Source: Diprion similis
Lineage: Eukaryota; Arthropoda; Insecta; Hymenoptera; Diprionidae
DNA: 64,000 bases
Assembly: GCF_021155765.1 (NCBI RefSeq)
Contig: NC_060116.1
Span: 14,401,084 to 14,465,083 of the forward strand
Reading direction: 5' to 3'
In this document: piece after piece, positions 1-12,600 of the stretch
Position numbering within the stretch: position 1 is the stretch's first letter
How the letters are laid out: the number at the start of each line of letters is the position of its first letter
The notes under the pieces: model-generated
Seen by the model: only the letters and a program-made list of their open reading frames with translations
What the model was told of the DNA's origin: nothing
Databases searched by the model: none
Made by a program: the position numbers and the translations under genes

Positions 1-1239
1 CAATAAAAAAAAAAATTGAAAAAAAGAAATTATATAGGTAAAGAAAAATCGGTTATTACCATCTTGCAGGAACTGGTTCGTAGGTACTCGGAAAAAAGTA
101 GCACAAAGTGAAAAATTTACAAATCTCTGGTATACATCGTAATATTATCTCCATACTGTAATATATGTCCCGCATAAATTAATTCGATTTAGACCAGTCG
201 ACAATTTTTTTTCACAAGCTAGATGTTTTATTCCCGTATTGCATAACGACGATGTATGTGTAAAATTCTAGTTAGCCTTTTCAAATTATTATTATCATCA
301 AATAGATTTATAATATATGTATGTATACATACACACTTATATTATTATAAGTATATAATCGATATTTAGAGAGACGTGCGCACCATAATTAAATTACGGT
401 GCGGACGAGAAGGGACAGCGAAGTATAAAGGAAAAGCAGAAAATGAAGATTGATGAAAAGAGAGAAAAAAAAAAAAAAAAAACATCAATAAATAAAATTA
501 AACAATGGTAGAAAGCAAAAATCCCGTGGTTACGAGAACGTTTTCACAAGCGGCAATGATTTTTTACTTTTTTCTAAAATCATCGATTAGTGGATTTGAT
601 ATAATATATGTATGTAACATGATACATAGGTGCATATAGTGTTTCGGGTCACCACATGCGTAGGATTAGGTATAACAACAACCCACGCATTTTTGCGAAC
701 TATAAACAATTATTATCATCTAAATATATATCAGCATATTTAGTGTCATTGAGGGAACGTATCGTATGTATAATACGTATACGTATATGTATATGTATAT
801 AAATATGTATTCGTTGCGAAATGTATACCTTGCGTGATACGATTTAATCGTGCCGTCTTCTTTGTATTAACTGCTTCGTTCATCCTATTGTTGTTCTTAC
901 GATATTTGGTTTTAGTTGGAATTATTTTTCTTTTTCTCTTTCTTTTTTTTTTTTTTTTTTTCATACGTTTTATTTAAATCCAATTGATTTTTCCCATCTA
1001 TTTTTTACCCTCACGTTCAACACTTTTTGTACACACAAATATATATGTATATACATTTATGTAATATATTATAATGACATGTACTTGTGAGTGTAAATAC
1101 AATTGGCTTTTAGCTATTTTTTTTTCGCAATGAAAAAACTTTTTCAAAATATCACTCATCGTATTGTTGTTATTATTTGTATTATCATTATTATTACTAA
1201 TGCCTTATAGGTGAGTAGATAAACATACGAAATTGTTGG

Positions 1240-1267
1240 AAAAAAAAAAAAAAAAAAAAAAAAAAAA
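1240..1267. repeat. poly(A) run of 28
   Basis: An uninterrupted run of A follows GTTGG. It is one of several homopolymers in the left flank; there is no target-site duplication or element body that would make it a retroposon tail. Confidence 0.9.
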
Positions 1268-1683
1268 CTATCGTATATTATTTCGCTCGATTATTATTGG
1301 GCTGCGAATTTTCTCCATTCTGCCTATTTTTTCACCGTATCTTTTTCTTGCATACATATGATTCGACTTCATTGATGCTGGACACTGTTATAAAGCACAC
1401 ATGAAGCATGGTACATGTAATAATAATAATAGTAATAATGATGATAATGATAGTGATAAAAACGTTAAAGGAAATAGAAAATGATGAAAAAATTATGATA
1501 TAATTATTAAATTGATTCTATAATTACTCTCGTCAATTTTCCTTATTCGCAATCTCTTTGTATTTAAATTATAATTGCATAGATTTGTCTTAGAAAAAAA
1601 AACAAAAAAAAACAAACAAAAAAACAGAAAAAAAACAAATGTAATTTATACTATACCGTATCACCGTCATCGCCATCATCACC

Positions 1684-1737
1684 ATAATAATAATAATAAT
1701 AACAACAATGATAATAATAATAATAATAATAATAATC
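1684..1737. repeat. (AAT)n microsatellite, interrupted
   Basis: Two AAT/TAA tracts are separated by a short CAACAATG interruption. Read as protein it gives an Asn-rich ORF on the plus strand and poly-Ile on the minus strand, which explains the spurious ORFs across 1575-2027. Confidence 0.95.
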
Positions 1738-2248
1738 ATCGAAACGTAGAGGGGAATGTATTTCACATAAAATATGCAGAAAACTCTTTCGTCATGTTGG
1801 CATATATACATGTATTATATATCACTTTTTTACACGCATCACAGACACACTCACAGACGTTTTGCACCATTGTGAACATTGCACGAAAGCCTATTTATAC
1901 GATTATAGTGAAAATGATAATAACGTATTCTAATTATTGCTGCCATTTTGCGTCGATGTTGTTAAATGAAACTCATTTTTCTACCGGAATTATTAACGTG
2001 GGAAAGAGAATAACAACTGAGCTATGAAAATTGCGCGCATACGATTACATGCATGAATAAATTCACCATGTTCGACGTTGTAATGGTTGATTTAAAATTT
2101 TCAATAACGTGGGTTGTAGTGATTCTCTTTTATTATGTAAGTATAATATATGCAGCGTACGTAGCCGTAGTGAGTTTTTTGTACTGACTTTAACAGAACT
2201 AAGAACTGTCCCTATACTATGATTATATCGTAAAATAATAATAGTAAT

Positions 2249-2281
<33 letters not shown>

Positions 2282-2519
2282 TATTAATTAAACGTTTGCG
2301 TATATGTACGGATAATTATTATCTATTATAGTTCATCGTATGATAACCGCATTGGAGAGTTCAATTACTCAGGCGATGCTCAATTCATCGTGGCTCACAT
2401 TTTTAACATTGTGTGCAGATCGTTTTCTAATCAAGAAAGACAATTAAAAACGCGCTAATAAACTAGCGTGTGATTTTATAGACTCAACGTGTAATTTACA
2501 ATACGGGGAGACAAGAGAA

Positions 2520-2522
<3 letters not shown>

Positions 2523-2554
<32 letters not shown>
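2523..2554. repeat. (GA)n microsatellite
   Basis: About 16 GA dinucleotides, followed by an A run. Confidence 0.95.
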
Positions 2555-2558
<4 letters not shown>

Positions 2559-3492
2559 AATGATTCTCGCCATTTCTTTTTTTTTTTTTTCATTTCAATT
2601 CTATTTTCTTCTCTGCGATGAAATATTTATAATGCCCGTATATTATATGTATTTAATATTACGCGCTATACAAAAAAAAAAAACAAAAAAACATTATACT
2701 AATTAAACTCTTCAATCGTAAAACGTTTGAATTTTACTGTGATTGGCTTCGAAGGCCACGTTATACTACATCTTCGAAAATTGAAAAGCCGAGGAACAGT
2801 TATAATAATATTAATAATATTAATAATGATAATAATAATAATAATAATAATAACAACAAACCCTTCGCGGATTCACCTACTACCCTGCATGTTTATTTCG
2901 ATATACATATAATTGTGTAGAAATTCATTGCTGTGTAATACGTGTGTGCGTGTATGTGTGTGTGCAGTGAAATATCGTCGCTGCAGGCTGCATAAAAACT
3001 TTTCCTCGGTTTTCTTTGCTTACATTATCATTATTATTATATATTCTAACCCTATTATATTATACTATGATACATGCGTATGTTTTATACATAAATTATA
3101 GGCACACACACACATACACACACACATAGACAGACAGACAAATACACATATTTGCAGCCACCGCATCAAGCCAACAAGTAACGGAACGCGTATAACGTAG
3201 TATGACGGTGTTGACCTTAGGTTGATGTGATGAATATAGAATTTATTTTTTTGGTCACAGATTTCAATTGTTATTTAAAAAGTTATAAGTAAAGAGTGAG
3301 ATAGTAAGTGTCAGGGAAAGAGCGAGAGAGTTGGAGAGTGTTTTTGCAGGAATTAGTTAGCGAATGAGAGATATGTGGAGAGGAAGATAATAGTACCTTG
3401 TATTTTTAATTTAGTAGCGTAGGCGTAGGTACGTTAATCTCTATGCATGTGTATAAATATGATTTACATACACAATGATAATGATAGTGATA

Positions 3493-3537
3493 TCAACAAC
3501 AACAACAACAACAATAATAATAATAATAATAATAATA
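3493..3537. repeat. (CAA)n(TAA)n compound microsatellite
   Basis: CAA trinucleotides pass directly into AAT trinucleotides with no spacer. The same CAA-to-AAT compound pattern recurs near 60,307. Confidence 0.95.
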
Positions 3538-3996
3538 TCAACCACAATTATTATTATCATTAATGAAATGACGTCGATGCAATAGAATCGTGTTAATGAA
3601 AATTAATTAGATTCAATTAGTTACCAAGACGAGAGCTGGTTTTCAGATGAAGATTCCGCTCTTTTATATTAAATATATTAATTATAAATATTGATGTAAC
3701 AATAATAATAATGATGATGATGGTAGAGTTGTATCGCCGCGAAGAATCTATATTATCGGTGATTCTCGCGGTTCCGAATTTAGGCAATTACTAATGTCAC
3801 GTGCAAATGTAACGTGTTTTCTCTACTGTTATTTTTGTAATCTTATCATCCTTTTTTTTTTCTCAATTTCTTTTTTTCTTATCCTTTTCAAGTATATGTT
3901 TTGTTTCTTGTACCTCATGTTTGTTGTAGACAGTGTAATATGTAGATATAGTCAATAATTAACGATTGTGATTTCAATGTTGCCTGCAGCGAGTCC

Positions 3997-4056
3997 TTAA
4001 TTAATTAATTAAATGATTGATTAACTAATTGATTGATTGAATTGAATTAAATTGAT
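3997..4056. repeat. TTAA/ATTG tetranucleotide-rich tract
   Basis: Four TTAA units are followed by degenerate ATTG/ATTA units. It is a simple-sequence tract with no gene. Confidence 0.7.
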
Positions 4057-5378
4057 CAGCTATAATACATCAATTACTCATGAATTCGCGATGAAAGATC
4101 AGCTCGATATTCTTGAACGAGTTTTATTTATCTGGCTCTTAGAGACGTTGGATATTAATAATATATTAGATGAGGATAAATGAAATTTAACACGAAATTG
4201 GACGTAGAAGGATGAGTGGAAAACCGCGAGGGAGAATATTATAGTAAAATTGCGAGTACACGTATGCTAGTATACATATATGTATTATTATAACAATAAT
4301 AGTTGAACGTTCCATCGGCTTGGTTACGCTTCTCATCGCCCTTCTATACCAATATACGAATTATTGTGATTAATAGGGTTGGACTTTTGCGGTGGCTACG
4401 TGGCTTAAAATCGGTGCATGGGTTCAAGGATTATTGCTAAATGCGAGGATGTATAATAATACGGCATATTAAACGATGTGGCATTAACATATGTATTAAA
4501 CTAAGCCGATTTCTATGCATAATACACATACACTTATGTGGCCAAGTATACCCTGCTACTGATCGAATTTTTAAATCAAAACGAGCACGTACGTCGCTCT
4601 ATATACATACCTATATAATTAAATTATAATAACATTTATAGACAGACTAAAGGCTACAATATACATGTATATATATTGCCTATCGTTCGATTCCCATAAG
4701 CAACCTTTTAAAACACATAAGGATCAACATTTTATGCGGTATACCATATATGTTTGACGATTATTACACGCAATATTACATTTTCTCATATCTTGTGTCA
4801 TTATACGTATACATATATAATTATATATATATATATATTATATGTATAAATTCACAAGTTTACACACATATATTTATTTTTTTACTACGCGCAGTTTTTC
4901 CCGTATGCAATTCTTTTTACCTTGGAAAATTCTTTCTAAATTTGAGAGCCAAATTTTCTCTCGCGGATCAAAGATTGCGGCAATTGCAGGCAATTACCCC
5001 CGTCCCTCGTTTCCCCCTCACGCACGTTCTATCTTCGTCTCACGCCACCCTTTTTTGTCACTCACATCTGAATATATTTATTAAAGTAAATAACGTTCAA
5101 CGTATAATTAAGACGTACAAGACCCACTATACACATATTGTAGGCGGGATTAAATGAATTTTTCTAATAGTTTCGTCGGTTTTTCTTCTTTTTGGTTGAT
5201 TGTGAAAAGAATTATTTTACTTTTTTCAGTATTTGTAGATTTCGATGTGTAACTACGTATTATATAATAATGATAATGATAATGATAAGAAGAATAAATT
5301 TGCAAATGCCGCGCGTTCGTGAGTAGTAAGGGTGTACTTTTTGTGCTTGTTTCAATCACTATATAATTATTACGAATT

Positions 5379-5415
5379 CCCCCCCCCCCCCTCCTCCCCC
5401 GCCCCGCCCACCCCC
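5379..5415. repeat. C-rich homopurine/homopyrimidine tract
   Basis: Thirteen C in a row, then CTCC and CCGCC-type clusters, about 37 bases nearly all pyrimidine on the plus strand. It stands out inside AT-rich DNA and has i-motif potential on this strand and G-run structures on the other. Confidence 0.9.
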
Positions 5416-6540
5416 TATTAAAAGTAATTTGTACTATGTAACTATCACTATTTTTATGAATTTTTGTACATTTTTCTAATTATTTTGTATAAATAACCTT
5501 AGCGGAACGATGGAAAGTGTCTGGCACCTGCTCCCCCAGTGTTCAAAATGGTTATGGTAATGGTTTATGATGATATGTATTTATAAAAAAAATATATATA
5601 TATACATATGTATTATTATAGCCATTTCACGTTATTATATAAATTCTATATATATTTCGAAACTATGCAAATGCGTTTTTTAAACTGCACGGTATAAATT
5701 CAATAAATAGAAAGATGAAGAGAAAAAAAGGAGAAAAAACAAAAAAATGAAAAAAAAAACCAGAATGAGAAATTTAAACTTGAAATTACAATTTCTGATG
5801 CACTCGACGACGTATCAGTGATACTGCGAGTGGACATCTACTATGAATAGGTACATTAGGTTCCATTGTATATTATATATGTATATCTACATTATACACA
5901 ATATGTATTACCCACTTTGTATCGGGGGAGAATTTTTTCCTAAATTCAACTATAGAGGTATTTTGCCGATAAGACATATGATTTTTATTGTTTTGTATTA
6001 AAAAAAAAAAAAAAAAAAGCAAATGTAAAAAAACCAAAAAAAAACTACAAAAAGTGAAAACGAAAAAAATTTGCGCATACTATGAATCCCTATACAAGTT
6101 ACAAGAGTGAACAGAGGAACGAACATCACGCAAGTGAATAAGCGTACTTGACGTGTGAACTTTCTTTATACTACGTGCATATAATGTATATATACGCATC
6201 CATCGATATGTAATATAATATGATATATAATGTATTTTATTTGTGTATATATACATATGTATGCGCCCTAAAATTTCAAAAACGAAAATTCTTACACAAA
6301 CATACACGTAAACACGTAAATCTACACTCATGTACACATATATAGGTATATCCATGGAAATTGTGTTTGCCATTAGAAGAAGAAAAAAATGAAAATGAAG
6401 AAAAAAAATTTTCCCTCTTTTCTAACACGGATTTACTATATATATAAAACAAGCAAATAGATCAACTCTTTAATGAAAAGGAAAATTTGATGTTGTTTCA
6501 TACTTATTTTTCTTATTCTTCAACTAATTGTCTTGACTGC

Positions 6541-6664
6541 ACATATACATACACACATATATATATTTATATACATATATATATATATATATAGATATAT
6601 GTGTGTGTATATATATATATGAATATATAGAATATTATATATTATATATAATATTATATATAGC
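6541..6664. repeat. TA/CA-rich dinucleotide region
   Basis: Alternating TA, CA and GT dinucleotides, including long ATATAT runs and an imperfect inverted ATATAATATTATATA-type segment near 6640. It is low complexity, with no gene. Confidence 0.85.
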
Positions 6665-9600
6665 GACACCTGAGGTCCCGCTCCCGTCCGATGTGTAAAT
6701 TTTTGTGAAGTACTGCACACACTAGCTGCTGCACGCTCTCATTTCATAAAACCTACTTGCTACTTCATATCCTATTCTTACTAGAACCTATTTGGTAACT
6801 ATTATGTGTAATTTTTCGATTTTGTTAATTTCAAGAATTTTACTACTTTAATAAAATGAGTTTGTTAAGAATATTACCTGATGATCATTTCAATACAAGA
6901 AATAGTAAGTATGATATGCTACAAGTGTGTGTGTCGCGGAAGAGTTGGCGTGAACATGTGAGTTTGTTTTGAACATGAAAAATTGGGGTAGATTATAAAT
7001 GACGTTGCAACAGTCGCTCGCCTTATGTAATAATTTGGCCAATCTCATCCTCTTCATTGATATCCTGAGGTGCATAAGGACTGTTATCCTTGTCTATATT
7101 TAACATGTAAAATCAATCGTCTTGTCATTTACATGGAGGAGAAGTCGTTCCAAACGCTTAGATCTGGAAACTTCAGCAATCACTAGTGAAAATATCGTGG
7201 TACGATTAGTTGTTATACGTGATAGAAGAATTTCTCACCAAAAAGTAGGTCACAGCTGACAAAAAATGAATTTTGACGGTTTTGCGAATCGTTCTGAAAT
7301 TGACCGGAAGACGGAAAGGTGAAACCTCAGAACTTGGGAATTTTATTAGGCACAAAATTTTTCGTCTCGGAATCGATTATTATGACCCTTTCTAGAGTAA
7401 TTCGACCACCAGGAACTCAAAAAACACATGCTAAAGAGCGTAGGACCAACAGCAGAGAAATGACGACGAAAATCTTCAGTTTTTCGGCTGTAACTTTTGA
7501 GGCGCTGCTCGGAGCGTATTGGGACTGCGCTCAATCGATTCCTCTCGCAAAATTACGTCGGAATAGTGCTTCCAAAAAAGAATTGCAGCACTTTTCAGAA
7601 TCGCCGAAATTTACGCCAAAAATCCAAAGGGGTTAGCCTTAGTTTTTTCTCGATTTCTGGAGACGAAAACTTTTCGTCTCGGAATCGATTATTATGACCT
7701 TTTCTAGAGTAATTCGACCACCAGGAACTCAAAAAACACATGCGAAAGAGCGTAGGACCAACAGCAGAGAAATGACTACGAAAATCTCCAGTTTTTTGGC
7801 TGTAACTTTTGAGGCGCTGCTCGGAGCGTATTGTGACTGCGCTCAATCGATTCCTCTCGCAAAATTACGTCGGAATAGAGCTTGCAAAAAAGAATCACAG
7901 CACTTTTCAGAATCGCCGAAATTTTCGCCAAAAATCCAAAGGGGTTAACCTTAGTTTTTTCTCGATTTCTGGAGCCGAAAATTTTTCGTCTCGGAATCGA
8001 TCATTATGACCCTTTCTAGAGTAATTCGACCACCAGGAACTCAAAAAACACATGGAAAAGAGCGTAGGACCAACAGCAGAAAAATGACGACGAAAATCTC
8101 AAGTTTTTTGGCTGTAACTTTTGAGGTACTGCTCGGAGCGTATTGGGACTGCGCTCAATCGATTCCTCTCGCAAAATTACGTCGGAATAGTGCTTCCTTA
8201 AAAGAATTGCAGCACTTTCCAGAATCGCCGAAATTTTCGCCAAAAATCCAAAGGGGTTAACCTTAGTTTTTTCTCGATTTCTGGAGCCGAAAATTCTTCG
8301 TCTCGAAATCGATTATTATGACCCTTTCTAGAGTAATCCGACTACCAGGAACTCAAAAAACACATGCAAAAGAGCGTAGGACCAACAGCAGAGAAATGAC
8401 GACGAAAATCTTCAGTTTTTCGGCTGTAACTTTTGAGGCGCTGCTCGGAGCGTATTGGGACTGCGCTCAATCGATTCCTCTCGCAAAATTACGTCGGAAT
8501 AGTGCTTGCAAAAAAGAATCGCAGCACTTTTCAGAATCGCCGAAATTTTCGCCAAAAATATAAAGGGGTTAACCTTAGTTTTTTCTCGATTTCTGGAGCC
8601 GAAAATTTTTCGTCTCGGAATCGATCATTATGACCCTTTCTAGAGTAATTCGACCACCAGGAACTCAAAAAACACATGCAAAAGAGCGTAGGACCAACAG
8701 CAGAGAAATGACGACGAAAATCTCCAGTTTTTCGGCTGTAACTTTTGAGGCGCTGCTCGGAGCGTATTGGGACTGCGCTCAATCGATTCCTCTCGCAAAA
8801 TTACGTCGGAATAGTGCTTGCAAAGAAGAATCGCAGCACTTTTCAGAATCGCCGAAATTTTCGCCAAAAATCCAAAGGGGTTAACCTTAGTTTTTTCTCG
8901 ATTTCTGGAGTCGAAAATTTTTCGTCTCGGTATCGATTATTATGACCCTTTCTAGAGTAATTCGACCACCAGGAACTCAAAAAACACATGCTAAAGAGCG
9001 TAGGACCAACAGCAGAGAAATGACGACGAAAATCTTCAGTTTTTCAGCTGTAACTTTTGAGGCGCTGCTCGGAGCGTATTGGGACTGCGCTCAATCGATT
9101 CCTCTCGCAAATTCACGTCGGAATAGTGCCTGCAAAAAAGAATCGCAGCACTCTTCAGAATCGCCAAAATTTTCGCCAAAAATCCAAAGGGGTTAACCTT
9201 AGTTTTTTCTCGATTTCTGGAGCCGAAAATTTTTCGTCTCGGAATCGATCATTATGACCCTTTCTAGAGTAATTCGACCACCAGGAACTCAAAAAACACA
9301 TGCAAAAGAGCGTAGGACCAACAGCAGAGAAATGACGACGAAAATCTCCAGTTTTTCGGCTGTAACTTTTGAGGCGCTGCTCGGAGCGTATTGGGACTGC
9401 GCTCAATCGATTCCTCTCGCAAAATTACGTCGGAATAAGGCTTGCAAAAAAGAATCGCAGCACTCTTCAGAATCGCCAAAATTTTCGCCAAAAATCCAAA
9501 GGGGTTAACCTTAGTTTTTTCTCGATTTCTGGAGCCGAAAATTTTTCGTCTCGGAATCGATCATTATGACCCTTTCTAGAGTAATTCGACCACCAGGAAC

Positions 9601-12600
9601 TCAAAAAACACATGCAAAAGAGCGTAGGACCAACAGCAGAGAAATGACGACGAAAATCTCCAGTTTTTCGGCTGTAACTTTTGAGGCGCTGCTCGGAGCG
9701 TATTGGGACTGCGCTCAATCGATTCCTCTCGCAAAATTACGTCGGAATAAGGCTTGCAAAAAAGAATCGCAGCACTTTTCAGAATCGCCGAAATTTTCGC
9801 CAAAAATCCAAAGGGGTTAACCTTAGTTTTTTCTCGATTTCTGGAGCCGAAAATTTTTCGTCTCGGAATCGATCATTATGACCCTTTCTAGAGTAATTCG
9901 ACCACCAGGAACTCAAAAAACACATGCAAAAGAGCGTAGGACCAACAGCAGAGAAATGACGACGAAAATCTCCAGTTTTTCGGCTGTAACTTTTGAGGCG
10001 CTGCTCGGAGCGTATTGGGACTGCGCTCAATCGATTCCTCTCGCAAAATTACGTCGGAATAAGGCTTGCAAAAAAGAATCGCAGCACTTTTCAGAATCGC
10101 CGAAATTTTCGCCAAAAATCCAAAGGGGTTAACCTTAGTTTCTTCTCGATTTCTGGAGCCGAAAATTTTTCGTCTTGGAATCGATCATTATGACCCTTTC
10201 TAGAGTAATTCGACCACCAGGAACTCAAAAAACACATGCGAAAGCGCGTAGGACCAACAGCAGAGAAATGACGACGAAAATCTTCAGTTTTTCGGCTGTA
10301 ACTTTTGAGGCGCTGCTCGGAGCGTATTGGGACTGCGCTCAATCGATTCCTCTCGCAAAATTACGTCGGAATAGTGCTTCCTTAAAAGAATTGCAGCACT
10401 TTCCAGAATCGCCGAAATTTACGCCAAAAATCCAAAGGGGTTAACCTTAGTTTTTTCTCGATTTCTGGAGCCGAAAATTTATCGTCTCGGAATCGATTGT
10501 TATGACCCTTTCTAGAGTAATTCGACCACCAGGAACTCAAAAAACACATGCGAAAGCGCGTAGGACCAACAGCAGAGAAATGACGACGAAAATCTTCAGT
10601 TTTTCGGCTGTAACTTTTGAGGCGCTGCTCGGAGCGTATTGGGACTGCGCTCAATCGATTCCTCTCGCAAAATTACGTCGGAATAGTGCTTCCTTAAAAG
10701 AATTGCAGCACTTTCCAGAATCGCCGAAATTTACGCCAAAAATCCAAAGGGGTTAACCTTAGTTTTTTCTCGATTTCTGGAGCCGAAAATTTATCGTCTC
10801 GGAATCGATTGTTATGACCCTTTCTAGAGTAATTCGACCACCAGGAACTCAAAAAACACATGCAAAAGAGCGTAGGACCAACAGCGGAGAAATGACGACA
10901 AAAATCTTCAGTTTTTCGGCTGTAACTTTTGAGGCGCTGCTCAGAGCGTATTGGGACTGCGCTCAATCGATTCCTCTCGCAAATTCACGTCGGAATAGTG
11001 CCTGCAAAAAAGAATCGCAGCACTCTTCAGAATCGCCAAAATTTTCGCCAAAAATCCAAAGGGGTTAACCTTAGTTTTTTCTCGATTTCTGGAGCCGAAA
11101 ATTTTTCGTCTCGGAATCGATCATTATGACCCTTTCTAGAGTAATTCGACCACCAGGAACTCAAAAAACACATGCAAAAGAGCGTAGGACCAACAGCAGA
11201 GAAATGACGACGAAAATCTCCAGTTTTTCGGCTGTAACTTTTGAGGCGCTGCTCGGAGCGTATTGGGACTGCGCTCAATCGATTCCTCTCGCAAAATTAC
11301 GTCGGAATAAGGCTTGCAAAAAAGAATCGCAGCACTTTTCAGAATCGCCGAAATTTTCGCCAGAAATCCAAAGGGGTTAACTTTAGTTTTTTCTCGATTT
11401 CTGGAGCCGGAAATTTTTCGTCTCGGTATCGATTATTATGACCCTTTCTAGAGTAATTCGACCACCGGGAACTCAAAAAACACATGCAAAAGAGCGTAGG
11501 ACCAACAGCAGAAAAATGACGACGAAAATCTCAAGTTTTTTGGCTGTAACTTTTGAGGTGCTGCTCGGAGCGTATTGGGACTGCGCTCAATCGATTCCTC
11601 TCGCAAAATTACGTCGGAATAGTGCTTCCTTAAAAGAATTGCAGCACTTTCCAGAATCGCCGAAATTTTCGCCAAAAATCCAAAGGGGTTAACCTTAGTT
11701 TTTTCTCGATTTCGGGAGCCGAAAATTTTTCGTCTTGGAATCGATCATTATGACCCTTTCTAGAGTAATTCGACCACCAGGAACTCAAAAAACACATGCT
11801 AAAGAGCGTAGGACCAACAGCAGAGAAATGACGACGAAAATCTTCAGTTTTTCGGCTGTAACTTTTGAGGCGCTGCTCGGAGCGTATTGGGACTGCGCTC
11901 AATCGATTCCTCTCGCAAAATCACGTCGGAATAAGGCTTGCAAAAAAGAATCGCAGCACTTTTCAGAATCGCCGAAATTTTCGCCAAAAATCCAAAGGGG
12001 TTAACCTTAGTTTTTTCTCGATTTCTGGAGCCGGAAATTTTTCGTCTCGGTATCGATTATTATGACCTTTTCTAGAGTAATTCGACCACCAGGAACTCAA
12101 AAAACACATGCAAAAGAGCGTAGGACCAACAGCAGAGAAATGACGACGAAAATCTCAAGTTTTTTGGCTGTAACTTTTGAGGTGCTGCTCGGAGCGTATT
12201 GGGACTGCGCTCAATCGATTCCTCTCGCAAAATTACGTCGGAATAGTGCTTCCTTAAAAGAATTGCAGCACTTTGCAGAATCGCCGAAATTTTCGCGAAA
12301 AATCCAAAGGGGTTAACCTTAGTTTTTTCTCGATTTCTGGAGCCGAAAATTTATCGTCTCGGAATCGATTGTTATGACCCTTTCTAGAGTAATTCGACCA
12401 CCAGGAACTCAAAAAACACATGCAAAAGAGCGTAGGACCAACAGCAGAGAAATGACGACGAAAATCTTCAGTTTTTCGGCTGTAACTTTTGAGGCGCTGC
12501 TCGGAGCGTATTGGGACTGCGCTCAATCGATTCCTCTCGCAAATTCACGTCGGAATAGTGCCTGCAAAGAAGAATCGCAGCACTCTTCAGAATCGCCGAA

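Larger units (their letters stand above)
1..7352. other. AT-rich gene-free flank with many microsatellites
   Basis: I see no exon with coding character in this stretch. It is made of A- and T-runs, AAT/CAA/GA/TA microsatellites and short random ORFs whose translations are low-complexity (poly-Asn, poly-Ile, Tyr-Thr repeats). A composition like this is typical of very long insect 3' UTRs or of intergenic DNA. An AATAAA at 6850-6855 could be a plus-strand polyadenylation signal, but no coding end is visible in the window to attach it to. The last 200 bp (about 7130-7352) is less AT-rich unique sequence that forms the left flank of the satellite array. Confidence 0.7.

Noticed and set aside
1575..2027. 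150-codon ORF with poly-Asn
   Set aside because: It is created by the AAT microsatellite and has no splice or family support.
4750..5157. 135-codon ORF
   Set aside because: Tyr/Ile/His-rich translation of AT-rich DNA with no recognisable domain.
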